Shown here: piece by piece, positions 42,480 to 50,979 of the stretch
How positions within the stretch are numbered: the stretch's first letter is position 1
Layout of the letters: each line of letters begins with the position of its first letter
Assembly: GCA_046598525.1 (NCBI GenBank)
Contig: JBKJIJ010000013.1
Span: 1 to 64,000, forward strand
Direction: 5' to 3'
Length of the DNA stretch: 64,000 nucleotides
From: Methylotenera_A sp046598525
Lineage (GTDB): Bacteria; Pseudomonadota; Gammaproteobacteria; Burkholderiales; Methylophilaceae
The notes under the pieces: model-generated
What the model saw: the letters and a program-made list of their open reading frames with translations, nothing else
The model's database searches: none
Told to the model about the DNA's origin: nothing
Translations under genes and position numbers: made by a program

Positions 42480-43109
42480 TTGATTAAATTAAAAAATATT
42501 TTTCTACTTAGCGTTTCAAGCGTTTTGTTAACGGCTTGTTTAGGTGGCACTATCGCGCAACAAATTGTCCGATCAATTGCCACCAGCGTAGCCGATAACG
42601 CCATTGCAACTGCGATGGATGTGCAAGAAATTGAGCCCATCAACCAATTTGACCGCAAACCAAAAAGTTTTATTTTAAAAGATACCGCGCCCGACCCCTA
42701 TTTAATTGCTTTTACTAATGCGCGCTTTGAGCAGGTTAAGCCGATTGCAGAGCCGCTACCAGAACAACTAAGCGAAATTGAAACGCCTGTAGCCGTGGCA
42801 ATAAGCAGCCAATTGGTGCGCGTTGAGCTTTTTAATTTATTGATTGGCGCCGAAAAAGATGAGGTTTATGCAAAAGCGCAATTAATGGGCGCCACTGCCT
42901 TGCCAAAACCGCACGAATGGAAAATGTGGCAAGTGGCCACAGGCATGATTACTACAGAACAGGCTAATAAAAATAAAGCGGCAAAAAATCCACAATTGAT
43001 TACGTATTTAATACCGCCAGAATTTGGCAAACTGCCTAGCGGCAGCTTGACCTTGGTAGAGCTTGCTAAAGTGGGCGAACTCAATATCGCGCGCTACAAA
43101 ATCCACTAA
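42480..43109 (+). CDS. Hypothetical lipoprotein
   Basis: A 209-residue protein with a lipoprotein signal (MIKLKNIFLLSVSSVLLTACLGG, lipobox LTAC) from a TTG start. The mature part has no domain I recognise. It is rich in Glu, Ala and Pro, with a Trp-containing middle (KPHEWKMWQVATGM) and YLIPPEFGKLPSGSL near the end. It is convergent with the response-regulator gene. Confidence 0.65.
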   Translation: MIKLKNIFLLSVSSVLLTACLGGTIAQQIVRSIATSVADNAIATAMDVQEIEPINQFDRKPKSFILKDTAPDPYLIAFTNARFEQVKPIAEPLPEQLSEIETPVAVAISSQLVRVELFNLLIGAEKDEVYAKAQLMGATALPKPHEWKMWQVATGMITTEQANKNKAAKNPQLITYLIPPEFGKLPSGSLTLVELAKVGELNIARYKIH

Positions 43110-43165
43110 TCGTATCTACTAATACAAAACATAATCCAGCTAAATTTCGCCCATTGGCGTTTTAA

Positions 43166-43804
43166 TCAAGGGTCAATTAACCCACTGCGCATGGCAATCA
43201 GCGCAATTTCGGCTGAGTTATTGGCGTTTAATTTTTGCTTAATATTGTACAAATGCGTGCCAACCGTGCGCGGGCTTAAAAATAGCGTTTCAGCAATTTC
43301 ATTGGTGGTTTTGCCTTTAGCCAACGACATAAACACTTCAAATTCGCGCTCACTTAATACATCCACAGGGTTTTGCTGACCCGATAATTGCTGAATGGCC
43401 ATTTGCTGGGCAATGCTTGCCTCAATATATTTTTTGCCACTAGCCACCGTGCGAATCGCCTTAATCAGCTCCTCAGCCGCGCTGCGCTTGGTTAAATAGC
43501 CCATGGCACCTGCATTTAATACGCGCTTTGGGTGCACCGAATCTTCATGTGCCGATAACACCAAAATTTTGGCATGGCTTTCTTTGGCCAAAATACGCTC
43601 AATCGCCTCCATGCCGCCAATGCCTGGCATGGTGATATCCATTACCACCACATCTGGCTTAAATTCCATGTAGTTTTTAATCGCCGTTTCGCCGTTTTCC
43701 GCTTCGGCAATCACTTTAATTTCACTAGCCGATTCAAGTAACATTTTAAAACCCATGCGCACTACGGCATGGTCATCTACTAGCATCACATTGATTGGAC
43801 TCAT
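43166..43804 (-). CDS. NarL/FixJ-family response regulator
   Basis: A 212-residue regulator. The receiver domain has the acidic pair in MLVDDHAVVRMGFK, phosphoacceptor Asp in KPDVVVMDITMPGIGGMEAI, and Lys in GYLTKRSAAEELIKA. The C-terminal LuxR-type helix-turn-helix is LSEREFEVFMSLAKGKTTNEIAETLFLSPRTVGTHLYNIKQKL. It is 13 bp after the partner kinase, so the two form one two-component system. The GacA/UvrY-like end is typical of this class; targets are unknown. Confidence 0.95.
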   Translation of the reverse strand: MSPINVMLVDDHAVVRMGFKMLLESASEIKVIAEAENGETAIKNYMEFKPDVVVMDITMPGIGGMEAIERILAKESHAKILVLSAHEDSVHPKRVLNAGAMGYLTKRSAAEELIKAIRTVASGKKYIEASIAQQMAIQQLSGQQNPVDVLSEREFEVFMSLAKGKTTNEIAETLFLSPRTVGTHLYNIKQKLNANNSAEIALIAMRSGLIDP

Positions 43805-43817
43805 TTATTACCTTTGA

Positions 43818-45641
43818 TTAATGACTGATGTTAAACGCTTGCGGAATATTAATGTAAATGGTGGTACCTGTTGATTGCTTGCCAGTAGATTGCTTGCCAG
43901 CTGATTTTGCATCTGCTTTTTTACTACCTGCTTTGGTTGCTAATTGCGTATTTGGTTCAGAATCCACATTAAAGCTGCCTTTAAAGCCTTGTACACGCTC
44001 GCGCATGCCCAGCAAACCAAAGTGGTTGGTTTGATCTACCGCGTTAACGTCCATGCCTTTGCCATCGTCTTTAATGGTTAATTGCAGCGCACCTGTTTTG
44101 CTTGTGGCTAGCGTTATGACTATGTTTTTGGCCTCTGCATGCTTAATGGCGTTATTAATCGATTCTTGCACAATGCGGTAAATATTAATGTTTAAACTTT
44201 CACCCAAACCTTCTAAATCGCCAGATAACTCTAGGGTTATTTTCAAATTAGGTTGTTGTTTTTGCACATTATTAATGGCATCTTTTAAGGTTTCTACCAA
44301 GCCTAAATTATCTAGTGAGCCCGGCCGCAATTGGCGGATAATATTATGCATTCCATCATAAATATGGTTGGCCGCCGCCACAATGGTTTGCGCACTGGCT
44401 TCCACTTCTGGCGCTTTTTCTCTGGTTTTATTGGCAATGGCCACCGCAAAGGTTTTAATCGCCGTCACATATTGCCCAAGCTCATCATGCAATTCGCGCG
44501 CTAAACTGCGGCGCTCGTCTTCAATATGTTTTTGAATTAAATGGGTAATTTGCCGATTTTCTTCTAATTTATTTTCGGCCACTTCAGCTTTGCGTTCTGC
44601 AATTTCGGCATGCTTGCGCTCTGTAATATCGCGCATGCTGCAGATATCGCCAATTAGCGCATTAGTCTGCGGGTCAATCAATGGCGCGGCCGAAATTGAA
44701 ACATCCACAATACGCCCATCACGCGCTTGGCGTTGCGTGTCATGGTTTTCCACATTGCGCCTATCGTTAATGGCACGCATATTTTGTGCTAAATCACGCT
44801 CTTGCCCCTTGGGTATCAGAATGCTAGCTGATTTGCCGATGATATCGTCTGGCGCGTAGCCAAATATTTTTTGCGCCGCCGCATTCCAAAACGAAATATT
44901 GCCGTTTAAATCATGAATCATTACTGCATCGGCCGATTGTTGCGCAATTAGCGCCAAGCGTTGGTTTTCAGCCGTGCTTTTTTGTAATGATTCGCCCATT
45001 AAGTTAAAGTTTTTAGCAATAGAGCCAAATTCGGGTAAATCAAATTGCGGCAAGCGCGTGCTTAAATCGCCCTGCTCCATTCGATTAATGGCTTTTAACA
45101 TGGGTTGTAATGGTCGTAACCAGCGACCCAGCATCCAATACACAATGGCATTTAAAAATATAAAAAAGCCCAAGCCCACCCAAAACAAAAATCGCATTTT
45201 GCTCCAAGCCTCGCGAATAGCACCCGCAGGGTTGGGCTGAACCACCAATTTACCAAAGCGAATCAAGCGCGAAACAGCTTTTTCTTTAGGGTCTAACATG
45301 CTAATAAACCATTGCGGCGGGCTTATTTCGGCCCGATATTTTGAAGGCGGCGATTTAAAAATAAGCGCACCGTTTAAGGTATAAAGCGTAATTTCGTTGC
45401 CGCGCACATGACCAAGATGATGCAAAAATCGGCGCATCACATCATGCGTGTAACCCCATTCTGGGTTTTGAATAGAGCTCACTACAACCGTATCTAACAA
45501 TTGCACGGTAACGCGGGTGGCGGCCTCTACCCCTTCCTGAATCGACGCTTTTGAGCCTTTTAAAATCACGTATCCCACTGCTAACATAAACAGCAACAGC
45601 AAAGCCGTAATCAATAAATTTAAGCGAAAACGCAGGCTCAT
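43818..45641 (-). CDS. HisKA_3-type sensor histidine kinase with HAMP and PAS
   Basis: A 607-residue membrane kinase: N-terminal helix, periplasmic region of about 130 residues, second membrane helix (FLFWVGLGFFIFLNAIVYWML), HAMP (RWLRPLQPMLKAINRMEQGDL), PAS (GNISFWNAAAQKIFGYAPDDIIGKS), coiled coil, dimerisation/phosphoacceptor helix with His in RSLARELHDELGQYVTAIKTF, and an ATPase domain (GLLGMRERVQGFKG). This is the NarX/UhpB-like class. The last 40 residues hold a 15-bp tandem repeat (GKQSTGKQSTG). It is upstream of its response regulator; the signal is unknown. Confidence 0.94.
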   Translation of the reverse strand: MSLRFRLNLLITALLLLFMLAVGYVILKGSKASIQEGVEAATRVTVQLLDTVVVSSIQNPEWGYTHDVMRRFLHHLGHVRGNEITLYTLNGALIFKSPPSKYRAEISPPQWFISMLDPKEKAVSRLIRFGKLVVQPNPAGAIREAWSKMRFLFWVGLGFFIFLNAIVYWMLGRWLRPLQPMLKAINRMEQGDLSTRLPQFDLPEFGSIAKNFNLMGESLQKSTAENQRLALIAQQSADAVMIHDLNGNISFWNAAAQKIFGYAPDDIIGKSASILIPKGQERDLAQNMRAINDRRNVENHDTQRQARDGRIVDVSISAAPLIDPQTNALIGDICSMRDITERKHAEIAERKAEVAENKLEENRQITHLIQKHIEDERRSLARELHDELGQYVTAIKTFAVAIANKTREKAPEVEASAQTIVAAANHIYDGMHNIIRQLRPGSLDNLGLVETLKDAINNVQKQQPNLKITLELSGDLEGLGESLNINIYRIVQESINNAIKHAEAKNIVITLATSKTGALQLTIKDDGKGMDVNAVDQTNHFGLLGMRERVQGFKGSFNVDSEPNTQLATKAGSKKADAKSAGKQSTGKQSTGTTIYINIPQAFNISH

Positions 45642-45650
45642 AAAGTCGGT

Positions 45651-46466
45651 TTAATCATCAATCGTAATGGTTTTAAATTCGGCTGGCACTGGCGGATATT
45701 CTAATTGAAGCTTTCTAAGCGCGCTAAATAACAAACGTGAAATCAATAAGTTACGGTTCATTTTAGAATCCGCCGGCACCACATGCCAAGGCGCATAACT
45801 TGTACTAGTTGCGCTCATTGCCTTCTCATACGCCTGCATATATTGCGGCCAAAGTGCGCGTTCTTTCAAATCATTCGGATTAAATTTCCACGTTTTAGTT
45901 GCATCATCCAGCCTATCTTGCATGCGCGCCTTTTGCTCGGCCTTGGATATATGCAAATAGCATTTAATAATCACCGTTCCGGTTTCCGATAATTGCTTTT
46001 CAAACGCGTTAATTTGCGCATAACGGCGCTTGCATTCGGCGTCATCAATCCAATCGTGCACTTTCACAATCAACACATCTTCATAATGGCTGCGATTAAA
46101 AATCACAATCTCACCCTTTTGCGGCACTTGCTTATGCACGCGCCACAAATAATCATGCGCCAACTCTTCTGCGCTAGGTGCTTTAAAATTAGCCAAACGA
46201 ATGCCTAATGGATCGCACTCACTAAACACATGGCGCACCGTGCCATCCTTACCACTAGCATCCATGCCCTGCAAAATCAGCAAAATTTTGTGCTTACCCT
46301 GCGCGTATAAAATATCTTGTAAGGCATTGATTTTACTGGCTAATTTTTCCAACTCTAAAGCATCCGCTTCTTTGGTAGCTCCGCGCTCCGATTTATCATC
46401 TGGCTTGATGCTTTTAAGTGAGAAAGCTGAATTTAGCTTAACGCGATATTGCTGTAGATTTGACAT
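45651..46466 (-). CDS. ppk2: PPK2-family polyphosphate kinase
   Basis: A 271-residue enzyme that transfers phosphate between polyphosphate and nucleotides. The Walker A motif is ILQGMDASGKDGTVRHVFSE; the Walker B-type motif FNRSHYEDVLIVKV and lid arginines in KARMQDRLDDATKTWKFNPNDLKER fit single-domain PPK2. The direction (polyphosphate use against AMP or ADP) cannot be decided by eye. It is 10 bp from the sensor kinase gene and probably in the same operon, which may link phosphate reserves to the two-component system. Confidence 0.94.
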   Translation of the reverse strand: MSNLQQYRVKLNSAFSLKSIKPDDKSERGATKEADALELEKLASKINALQDILYAQGKHKILLILQGMDASGKDGTVRHVFSECDPLGIRLANFKAPSAEELAHDYLWRVHKQVPQKGEIVIFNRSHYEDVLIVKVHDWIDDAECKRRYAQINAFEKQLSETGTVIIKCYLHISKAEQKARMQDRLDDATKTWKFNPNDLKERALWPQYMQAYEKAMSATSTSYAPWHVVPADSKMNRNLLISRLLFSALRKLQLEYPPVPAEFKTITIDD

Positions 46467-46646
46467 GTTGAAGCCCTAGTAATGAATATGCTTAATTTAA
46501 CACAAGCGCATCTGTAAACCCTACAAATTACTCTGCCAAATTAGCGCCCAAGTGTTTAGGGTGCTGCTTTTCAAAATAAAAATTCTAGCGTTTAATCCGA
46601 TATATAATTTTTTATACGCTAATATAATTTCAACAAAGGAGCTTTA

Positions 46647-47105
46647 GTGATTAAGTTAACTTTTGAATTAAACAACCAGCCGATGAGCGCACTTAAATTC
46701 GGCGCGCAATCTTTACCCGCTTTTTCTGGTTTAGGTTCATTCGTTAATAAACGTGCAACGATGTGCGTATCAGGTTTTGGTGCTATTCCTATCGGCACCT
46801 ATTATATTTTTGACCGCCAGTCAGGAGGCTTACTTGGTCCACTTAAAAACATCTTCAACGACCATAGCGATTGGTTTTCTTTATACGCCGCAGATGGAAA
46901 TATTGATGATGAAACATACTGTAAAAATGTACAGCGAGGACACTTTAGATTACATCCAAAAGGGCATGCGGGAATAAGTAGAGGCTGTATTACACTAGAA
47001 AATAGAGCTGATTTTCAGAGATTGCGTGCAATGCTTAAAAGTTCTGCCAGCATTTCTGTTCCAGGCATAGCGCTGCAAGCCTATGGAAAAGTAGTAGTCA
47101 AATGA
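46647..47105 (+). CDS. DUF2778 (Tlde1-like) L,D-transpeptidase-fold protein
   Basis: A 152-residue protein with a GTG start supported by AAAGGAG seven bases upstream. There is no signal peptide. The segment GHFRLHPKGHAGISRGCITLENRADF carries the His and Ser-x-Gly-Cys signature of the L,D-transpeptidase-like active site found in DUF2778/Tlde1 proteins. In Salmonella, Tlde1 is a type VI secretion effector that attacks peptidoglycan tetrapeptides in the periplasm. The next gene overlaps by 4 bp (ATGA) and encodes a small membrane protein, which would suit an immunity partner; that pairing is inference. No type VI genes are in the window. Confidence 0.75.
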   Translation: MIKLTFELNNQPMSALKFGAQSLPAFSGLGSFVNKRATMCVSGFGAIPIGTYYIFDRQSGGLLGPLKNIFNDHSDWFSLYAADGNIDDETYCKNVQRGHFRLHPKGHAGISRGCITLENRADFQRLRAMLKSSASISVPGIALQAYGKVVVK

Positions 47106-47374
47106 AAAAGACTTTCCGTTACGGTTTAGTTAGCTTATGGATTTTATTTACTACTGGCTATCTCACACGGTGGTGGCTAACCAATCCTGATGTCACACCT
47201 CGTTTTTCAGAATCATTCTGGATATGGTTAAGTAATTTATATGGTGCTCAAAATGCTGAGGAAATGGCTGATTTAGAACTGTTAGTTGGTTTGGTTATGT
47301 TTTTCATTATCGTAACTTTGTTAACATTACTTATTTGGTTTGTATGGTGTCTTGTCAAAAAATCGCTCACTTAA
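47102..47374 (+). CDS. Two-helix membrane protein coupled to DUF2778 gene, candidate immunity protein
   Basis: A 90-residue protein starting inside the stop of the DUF2778 gene (ATGA overlap). It has an N-terminal helix (YGLVSLWILFTTGYLTRWWL), an exported loop of about 35 residues rich in Trp and Glu, and a C-terminal helix (LLVGLVMFFIIVTLLTLLIWFVW). The loop would face the periplasm, where a peptidoglycan-cleaving toxin would act. Function is inferred only from coupling and topology. Confidence 0.6.
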   Translation: MKKTFRYGLVSLWILFTTGYLTRWWLTNPDVTPRFSESFWIWLSNLYGAQNAEEMADLELLVGLVMFFIIVTLLTLLIWFVWCLVKKSLT

Positions 47375-47413
47375 TTATTCAGGCGGGCCAACCCCTTAGT
47401 TCAAACGTTAGCC
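47366..47413 (+). other. attC-like integron recombination site (first)
   Basis: The sequence ends ACCCCTTAGTTCAAACGTTAGCC, matching the 3' half of many attC sites, with crossover point at G^TT (47407/47408). The upstream arm is short and less clear. It shares CCCCTT and TCAAACGTTA with the second site exactly 780 bp downstream. Confidence 0.6.
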
Positions 47414-47422
47414 ATTTAAAAC

Positions 47423-48133
47423 ATGTTCAATGAATCTTTAATACTCATAACGGCTGTAGAAGCGCATTTGATAAGTGAGCAGCTTAGCCAGTGGAAACTT
47501 GTTAACTACTTTCAAAGGCTAATTTGGTTTCCTATTAAATTCTTAAAACTTGGCATGGCAGAAAAAACAAAAGCTATACAACTCTATGTTTTCATCGCAT
47601 TCGCTTTGTTGGCAATAGGCGCTTGGGTTGTTAACAATAGCGGTGTTGCTCGAACTGAGGTTGCAAATGCGATTATGCTCTCTGCCGAGATTATCCCTGT
47701 TTTTCTAGCAATGTTCGCTTTGCCAAGTATGTATGCACATTGTGGAATAGATGAAAAGACTGTGGATTTTGTAAAAGCTCATTTGCTAAACAGAGGCTTT
47801 TCCACAGAAAAGGAAATTGACATTCTGCAAAAATCACTAAAGCCTATTGAAAGTCGTGCGCGAGAACGTGTCACGGCGTTTAAGTGGCTTGTTGGCTTAG
47901 TTTGGGCAGGGTTTATTTACACATTATCGCAAGGTCAAGAGCTCTTAAAAACAACACCTTCAGAGTTTACCTTACACACTTATGTGGCAACAGGTCTACT
48001 TATGGCTACGCTTGGTGCCTATTTTGTCGTATGGGGCTACAAAGCATCATTAGATAAATTGTTTCGTGCAATAGAGTTTGGATGCAATGACTTTTGTCAC
48101 GAAACTCGGTCTGATCAAGTAAAAAATAGCTAA
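47423..48133 (+). CDS. Gene-cassette hypothetical membrane protein
   Basis: A 236-residue protein with about four membrane segments (LYVFIAFALLAIGAWVVNN, VFLAMFALPSMYA, FKWLVGLVWAGFIYTLS and YVATGLLMATLGAYFVVWGY) and a charged central loop. I do not recognise the family. It begins 15 bp after the attC-like crossover at 47408 and ends just before the second attC-like site, exactly as a single-gene integron cassette would. Codon use is less rich in GCG/GGC than in the neighbouring housekeeping genes, compatible with acquisition. Confidence 0.6.
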   Translation: MFNESLILITAVEAHLISEQLSQWKLVNYFQRLIWFPIKFLKLGMAEKTKAIQLYVFIAFALLAIGAWVVNNSGVARTEVANAIMLSAEIIPVFLAMFALPSMYAHCGIDEKTVDFVKAHLLNRGFSTEKEIDILQKSLKPIESRARERVTAFKWLVGLVWAGFIYTLSQGQELLKTTPSEFTLHTYVATGLLMATLGAYFVVWGYKASLDKLFRAIEFGCNDFCHETRSDQVKNS

Positions 48134-48193
48134 CCCATCCATCAAGCGGTACGCTGCGATGACGCGCACCGCCCCTTGTGTCAAACGTTAAAC
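48128..48193 (+). other. attC integron recombination site (second)
   Basis: This has the parts of an attC: GCTAACC at the left, CATCAAGCGGT and ACCGCCCCTTGTG as imperfectly complementary arms around a short loop, and ACGTTAAAC at the right, matching the GTTRRRY core with crossover at 48187/48188. Pairing of the arms gives a stem-loop with the extra bases typical of attC. Confidence 0.75.
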
Positions 48194-48272
48194 TGACGTC
48201 AATTTTCACTTAGTGCGTCTATTAATCAAATAAAATCAATAACATAATCATCGCTAATTTAAATCTAGTCTA

Positions 48273-48671
48273 TTACTTAGCCGCATTCCAACCCACAATT
48301 CCCGCTTTCATTACGCGCGCATCTTTGTAGCCAGCACCGATGGCGCGTTGGGCGGCTAAATTGGATGCTTGGCAATAGCTGTTGTAGCAATAAAAAACCA
48401 AGATGGTATTTTTATCTTTTGGCAATTCGGTTAAGGCGTATTTGTTGTATGAAGTCAGCAATATCGCACCGGGAACAACACCTGCATCGGCACGCGCATC
48501 TTCATTATTGGCATCTAAAATCGCCACGTTTTTTGCTTTGTTTGCTATAAATTGTTGCACTTTTTGTACCGATATTTCTTTAACCGCTGTTTGTTTTGGC
48601 GCATCTGCCGCACAAGCAAATCCAACAAAGCTTAATGCAACAAATAAAAAAGTATTTAGTAGCTGTTTCAT
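48273..48671 (-). CDS. Secreted rhodanese-like protein
   Basis: A 132-residue periplasmic protein with a signal peptide (LLNTFLFVALSFVGFACA) and a single rhodanese domain. The active-site loop Cys is present as FYCYNSYCQASNLAAQ, and VAILDANNEDARADAGVVPGAILL is the substrate-side motif. Single-domain periplasmic rhodaneses carry sulfur or redox equivalents; the partner is unknown. It is divergent from dhaL. Confidence 0.82.
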   Translation of the reverse strand: MKQLLNTFLFVALSFVGFACAADAPKQTAVKEISVQKVQQFIANKAKNVAILDANNEDARADAGVVPGAILLTSYNKYALTELPKDKNTILVFYCYNSYCQASNLAAQRAIGAGYKDARVMKAGIVGWNAAK

Positions 48672-48806
48672 AGTGGCTCCAGAATATATTAACTCTTAAA
48701 ATCTGACTTAATTTGTATGATTAAGTTACATTAGTCTGCTATTTTTGTGAAAGCTTACAATCAAAATACAGTTTAAAAATCGGCCATTTCGTTTTAAACT
48801 ATTTAA

Positions 48807-49442
48807 ATGAAAACATCTGCTCTATTATCGGCCAGTCTTGCCATTCATGCCGCCATTGTCGCTAACGAATCTGAAATTGAATCGTTAGACCGCGCGATTG
48901 GGGATGGCGACCATTACATTAACATGAAGCGTGGCAGCGAAATCATTGCCGGCATGTATAACGAATTATTGCCTTTGCCTGCGGATGAAGCGCTTAACAA
49001 AATCGGCATGAAGCTGTTAAGTACAATTGGCGGTGCTTCTGGCCCGTTATTTGCCAGTTTTTTTATGAGCATGGCAAAGGTGATCAAAGTAAATGGTGGC
49101 AGTAACCCGCTGGAAATTGCGGCGGCTTTTGCTGGCGGCGTGCAAGCCATTATGCAACGGGGCAAAGCTAATTTGGGCGAAAAAACCATGTTAGATGTGC
49201 TGATTCCTGTTTCCACCACTTTCACTTTAAGTGCTTTAGAAGGCAAAAGTTTGGCAGAAATTTGTTTAGCTTTAAAGCTTGCAGCAGATACAGGATTAGA
49301 ATCAACCCGCAATTTAATTGCCACCAAAGGCCGCGCGGCTGGCTTGGGTGAACGCGCGATTGGGCATTTGGACGCAGGTGCAAAAAGTTGCCAAGTCATG
49401 GTGCATGCGGTGTGCGATTTGTTTTTGAAAACAAAACATTAA
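48807..49442 (+). CDS. dhaL: Dihydroxyacetone kinase subunit DhaL
   Basis: A 211-residue helical nucleotide-binding subunit. The Mg-phosphate site is SLDRAIGDGDHYINMKRGSEI, and STIGGASGPLFASFFMSM and KGRAAGLGERAIGHLDAGAKS are family motifs. DhaL carries the ADP or ATP that phosphorylates DHA held on DhaK. The next gene on the strand is dhaK, with a 146-bp gap holding an inverted repeat. No dhaM is present. Confidence 0.95.
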   Translation: MKTSALLSASLAIHAAIVANESEIESLDRAIGDGDHYINMKRGSEIIAGMYNELLPLPADEALNKIGMKLLSTIGGASGPLFASFFMSMAKVIKVNGGSNPLEIAAAFAGGVQAIMQRGKANLGEKTMLDVLIPVSTTFTLSALEGKSLAEICLALKLAADTGLESTRNLIATKGRAAGLGERAIGHLDAGAKSCQVMVHAVCDLFLKTKH

Positions 49443-49480
49443 AAAATGAATCCTATTTTAAAATTGCAAATCTGCCTTAA

Positions 49481-49556
49481 CCGTCATTCCCGCGCAGGCG
49501 GGAATCTAGGCGATCATCTCAATTGAACTGGATTCCCGCCTGCGCGGGAATGACGG
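49481..49556. repeat. Paired dRS3-like palindromes in inverted orientation
   Basis: Two 20-bp elements of the form ATTCCC-N8-GGGAAT (49486-49505 and 49532-49551) are reverse complements and extend to a 26-bp inverted repeat (49481-49506 with 49531-49556). The form equals the Neisseria dRS3 consensus. They lie between dhaL and dhaK. Confidence 0.9.
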
Positions 49557-49588
49557 AATAAATAGATACATTGTAGAAAGCTAACCAA

Positions 49589-50587
49589 ATGAAAAAATTT
49601 ATCAACCATGTCGATAATCTTTTAGTAGAGAGCTTATCTGGCTTTGCTGGCGCGCATGCCGATTTAGTTACCTTGCATTTAGAGCCCAATTTTTTAACGC
49701 GCAAAAACAAAGCTAAAAATAAGGTGGCGATTATTTCGGGTGGGGGTTCTGGGCATGAGCCTTTGCATGCAGGTTATATTGGTTTTGGCATGCTAGATGC
49801 CGCCTGCCCTGGCCATGTATTTACCTCGCCCACGCCAGATCAAATGCTGGCGGCAGCAGAAGCGGTGTATGCCGATAAAGGAATTTTATTTATCGTTAAA
49901 AATTATGCTGGCGATGTCATGAATTTTGAGATGGCGGCTGAAATGCTGCCTTATGAAAACGCTACCGTATTAACATCAGACGACTGCGCTGTAATCAATA
50001 GCACTTACACTACAGGCCGGCGCGGTGTGGCTGGCACCATGATTGTAGAAAAATGCTTAGGCAGTTTGGCCGAAACGGGTGCTGATTTGCAGGCGTGCAA
50101 AGTATTGGGTGATAAGGTGAATAATCGCACAGCCAGCATTGGCGTGGCTTTAACCAGCTGCACGGTGCCAGCCGCTGGCCGCCCTACTTTTGATATTGCA
50201 GAATCTGAAATTGAGATGGGCGTGGGCATACATGGCGAACCCGGCCGCAGGCGTGAAAGCATGCGCCAAGCCGATGCGATTGTGAAAGATTGCGTAGAGG
50301 CGATCTTGGCGGATTTTAATGCCAGAAATATCAACGTTAATCATGATGCGTTGCTATTAATCAATGGCTTCGGCGCTACGCCGCTGATGGAGCTATATGT
50401 AATTTATAACACGGCCGCCAAGTTGTTTAGTCAGTATGGCATTAAAATTAGCCGCTCATTGGTGGGTAATTACGTCACCGCGCTAGATATGGCGGGCGCT
50501 TCAATCACATTGTGTTTGCTAGATGATGAAATTAAACAACATTGGGATAGCCCCGTGCATACGGCCGCTTTGCGCTGGGGTATGTAA
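49589..50587 (+). CDS. dhaK: Dihydroxyacetone kinase subunit DhaK
   Basis: A 332-residue subunit that binds DHA covalently through a His. Motifs: VAIISGGGSGHEPLHAGYIGFGMLDAACPGHVFTSP near the start, and LFIVKNYAGDVMNFEMAAEM. The substrate His lies in the C-terminal half (MGVGIHGEPGRR). It ends at DSPVHTAALRWGM. With DhaL it makes dihydroxyacetone phosphate; in a methylotroph this could recycle a formaldehyde-derived or glycerol-derived C3. Confidence 0.95.
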   Translation: MKKFINHVDNLLVESLSGFAGAHADLVTLHLEPNFLTRKNKAKNKVAIISGGGSGHEPLHAGYIGFGMLDAACPGHVFTSPTPDQMLAAAEAVYADKGILFIVKNYAGDVMNFEMAAEMLPYENATVLTSDDCAVINSTYTTGRRGVAGTMIVEKCLGSLAETGADLQACKVLGDKVNNRTASIGVALTSCTVPAAGRPTFDIAESEIEMGVGIHGEPGRRRESMRQADAIVKDCVEAILADFNARNINVNHDALLLINGFGATPLMELYVIYNTAAKLFSQYGIKISRSLVGNYVTALDMAGASITLCLLDDEIKQHWDSPVHTAALRWGM

Positions 50588-50606
50588 TTCAAATCATGTA
50601 TTTAAA

Positions 50607-50870
50607 TTAAGATTCCCAACCAGCGTTTTTATCTACCCATTTTAAGCTAAGCCAATACCAAATCGTCATGGGAATCATCATGGCAACCCAGCTCCAATCT
50701 TTAATTAAAAACAATTTTGTCACTTTGGTATTAGTTGAAAACTGCGCCCAAGGTACACAATAAAGAGTAAATGCCACGCAAAATATCACCATGATTAACG
50801 CCATTTTTCGTGTGTGCACATTGGCATAAACCAGCTTTACCCAAAGTGGTGTTTTGTCGATTTGTTTCAT
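50607..50870 (-). CDS. Small two-helix membrane protein
   Basis: An 87-residue hypothetical protein with two membrane helices (LIMVIFCVAFTLYCVPWA and WVAMMIPMTIWYWLSLKWV) and a basic N-terminus. It is convergent with dhaK (19 bp apart) and divergent from ycaO. No family is recognised. Confidence 0.6.
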   Translation of the reverse strand: MKQIDKTPLWVKLVYANVHTRKMALIMVIFCVAFTLYCVPWAQFSTNTKVTKLFLIKDWSWVAMMIPMTIWYWLSLKWVDKNAGWES

Positions 50871-50979
50871 TGCATGCTTTCAATTTTAAGTAGCCTGAAT
50901 CTTAACGCAAAACTAAGCGTGTGCGTTATGGCGCGCGCATGATATTCTGCTAGCCTTAATTATTTAGCCGCTGAATATC

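Noticed and set aside
46467..46646. An attI or third attC site left of the DUF2778 gene
   Set aside because: Candidate words (gtgtttagg near 46553, gcgtttaat near 46589) do not fit GTTRRRY with complementary arms, so the left cassette boundary is left undefined.
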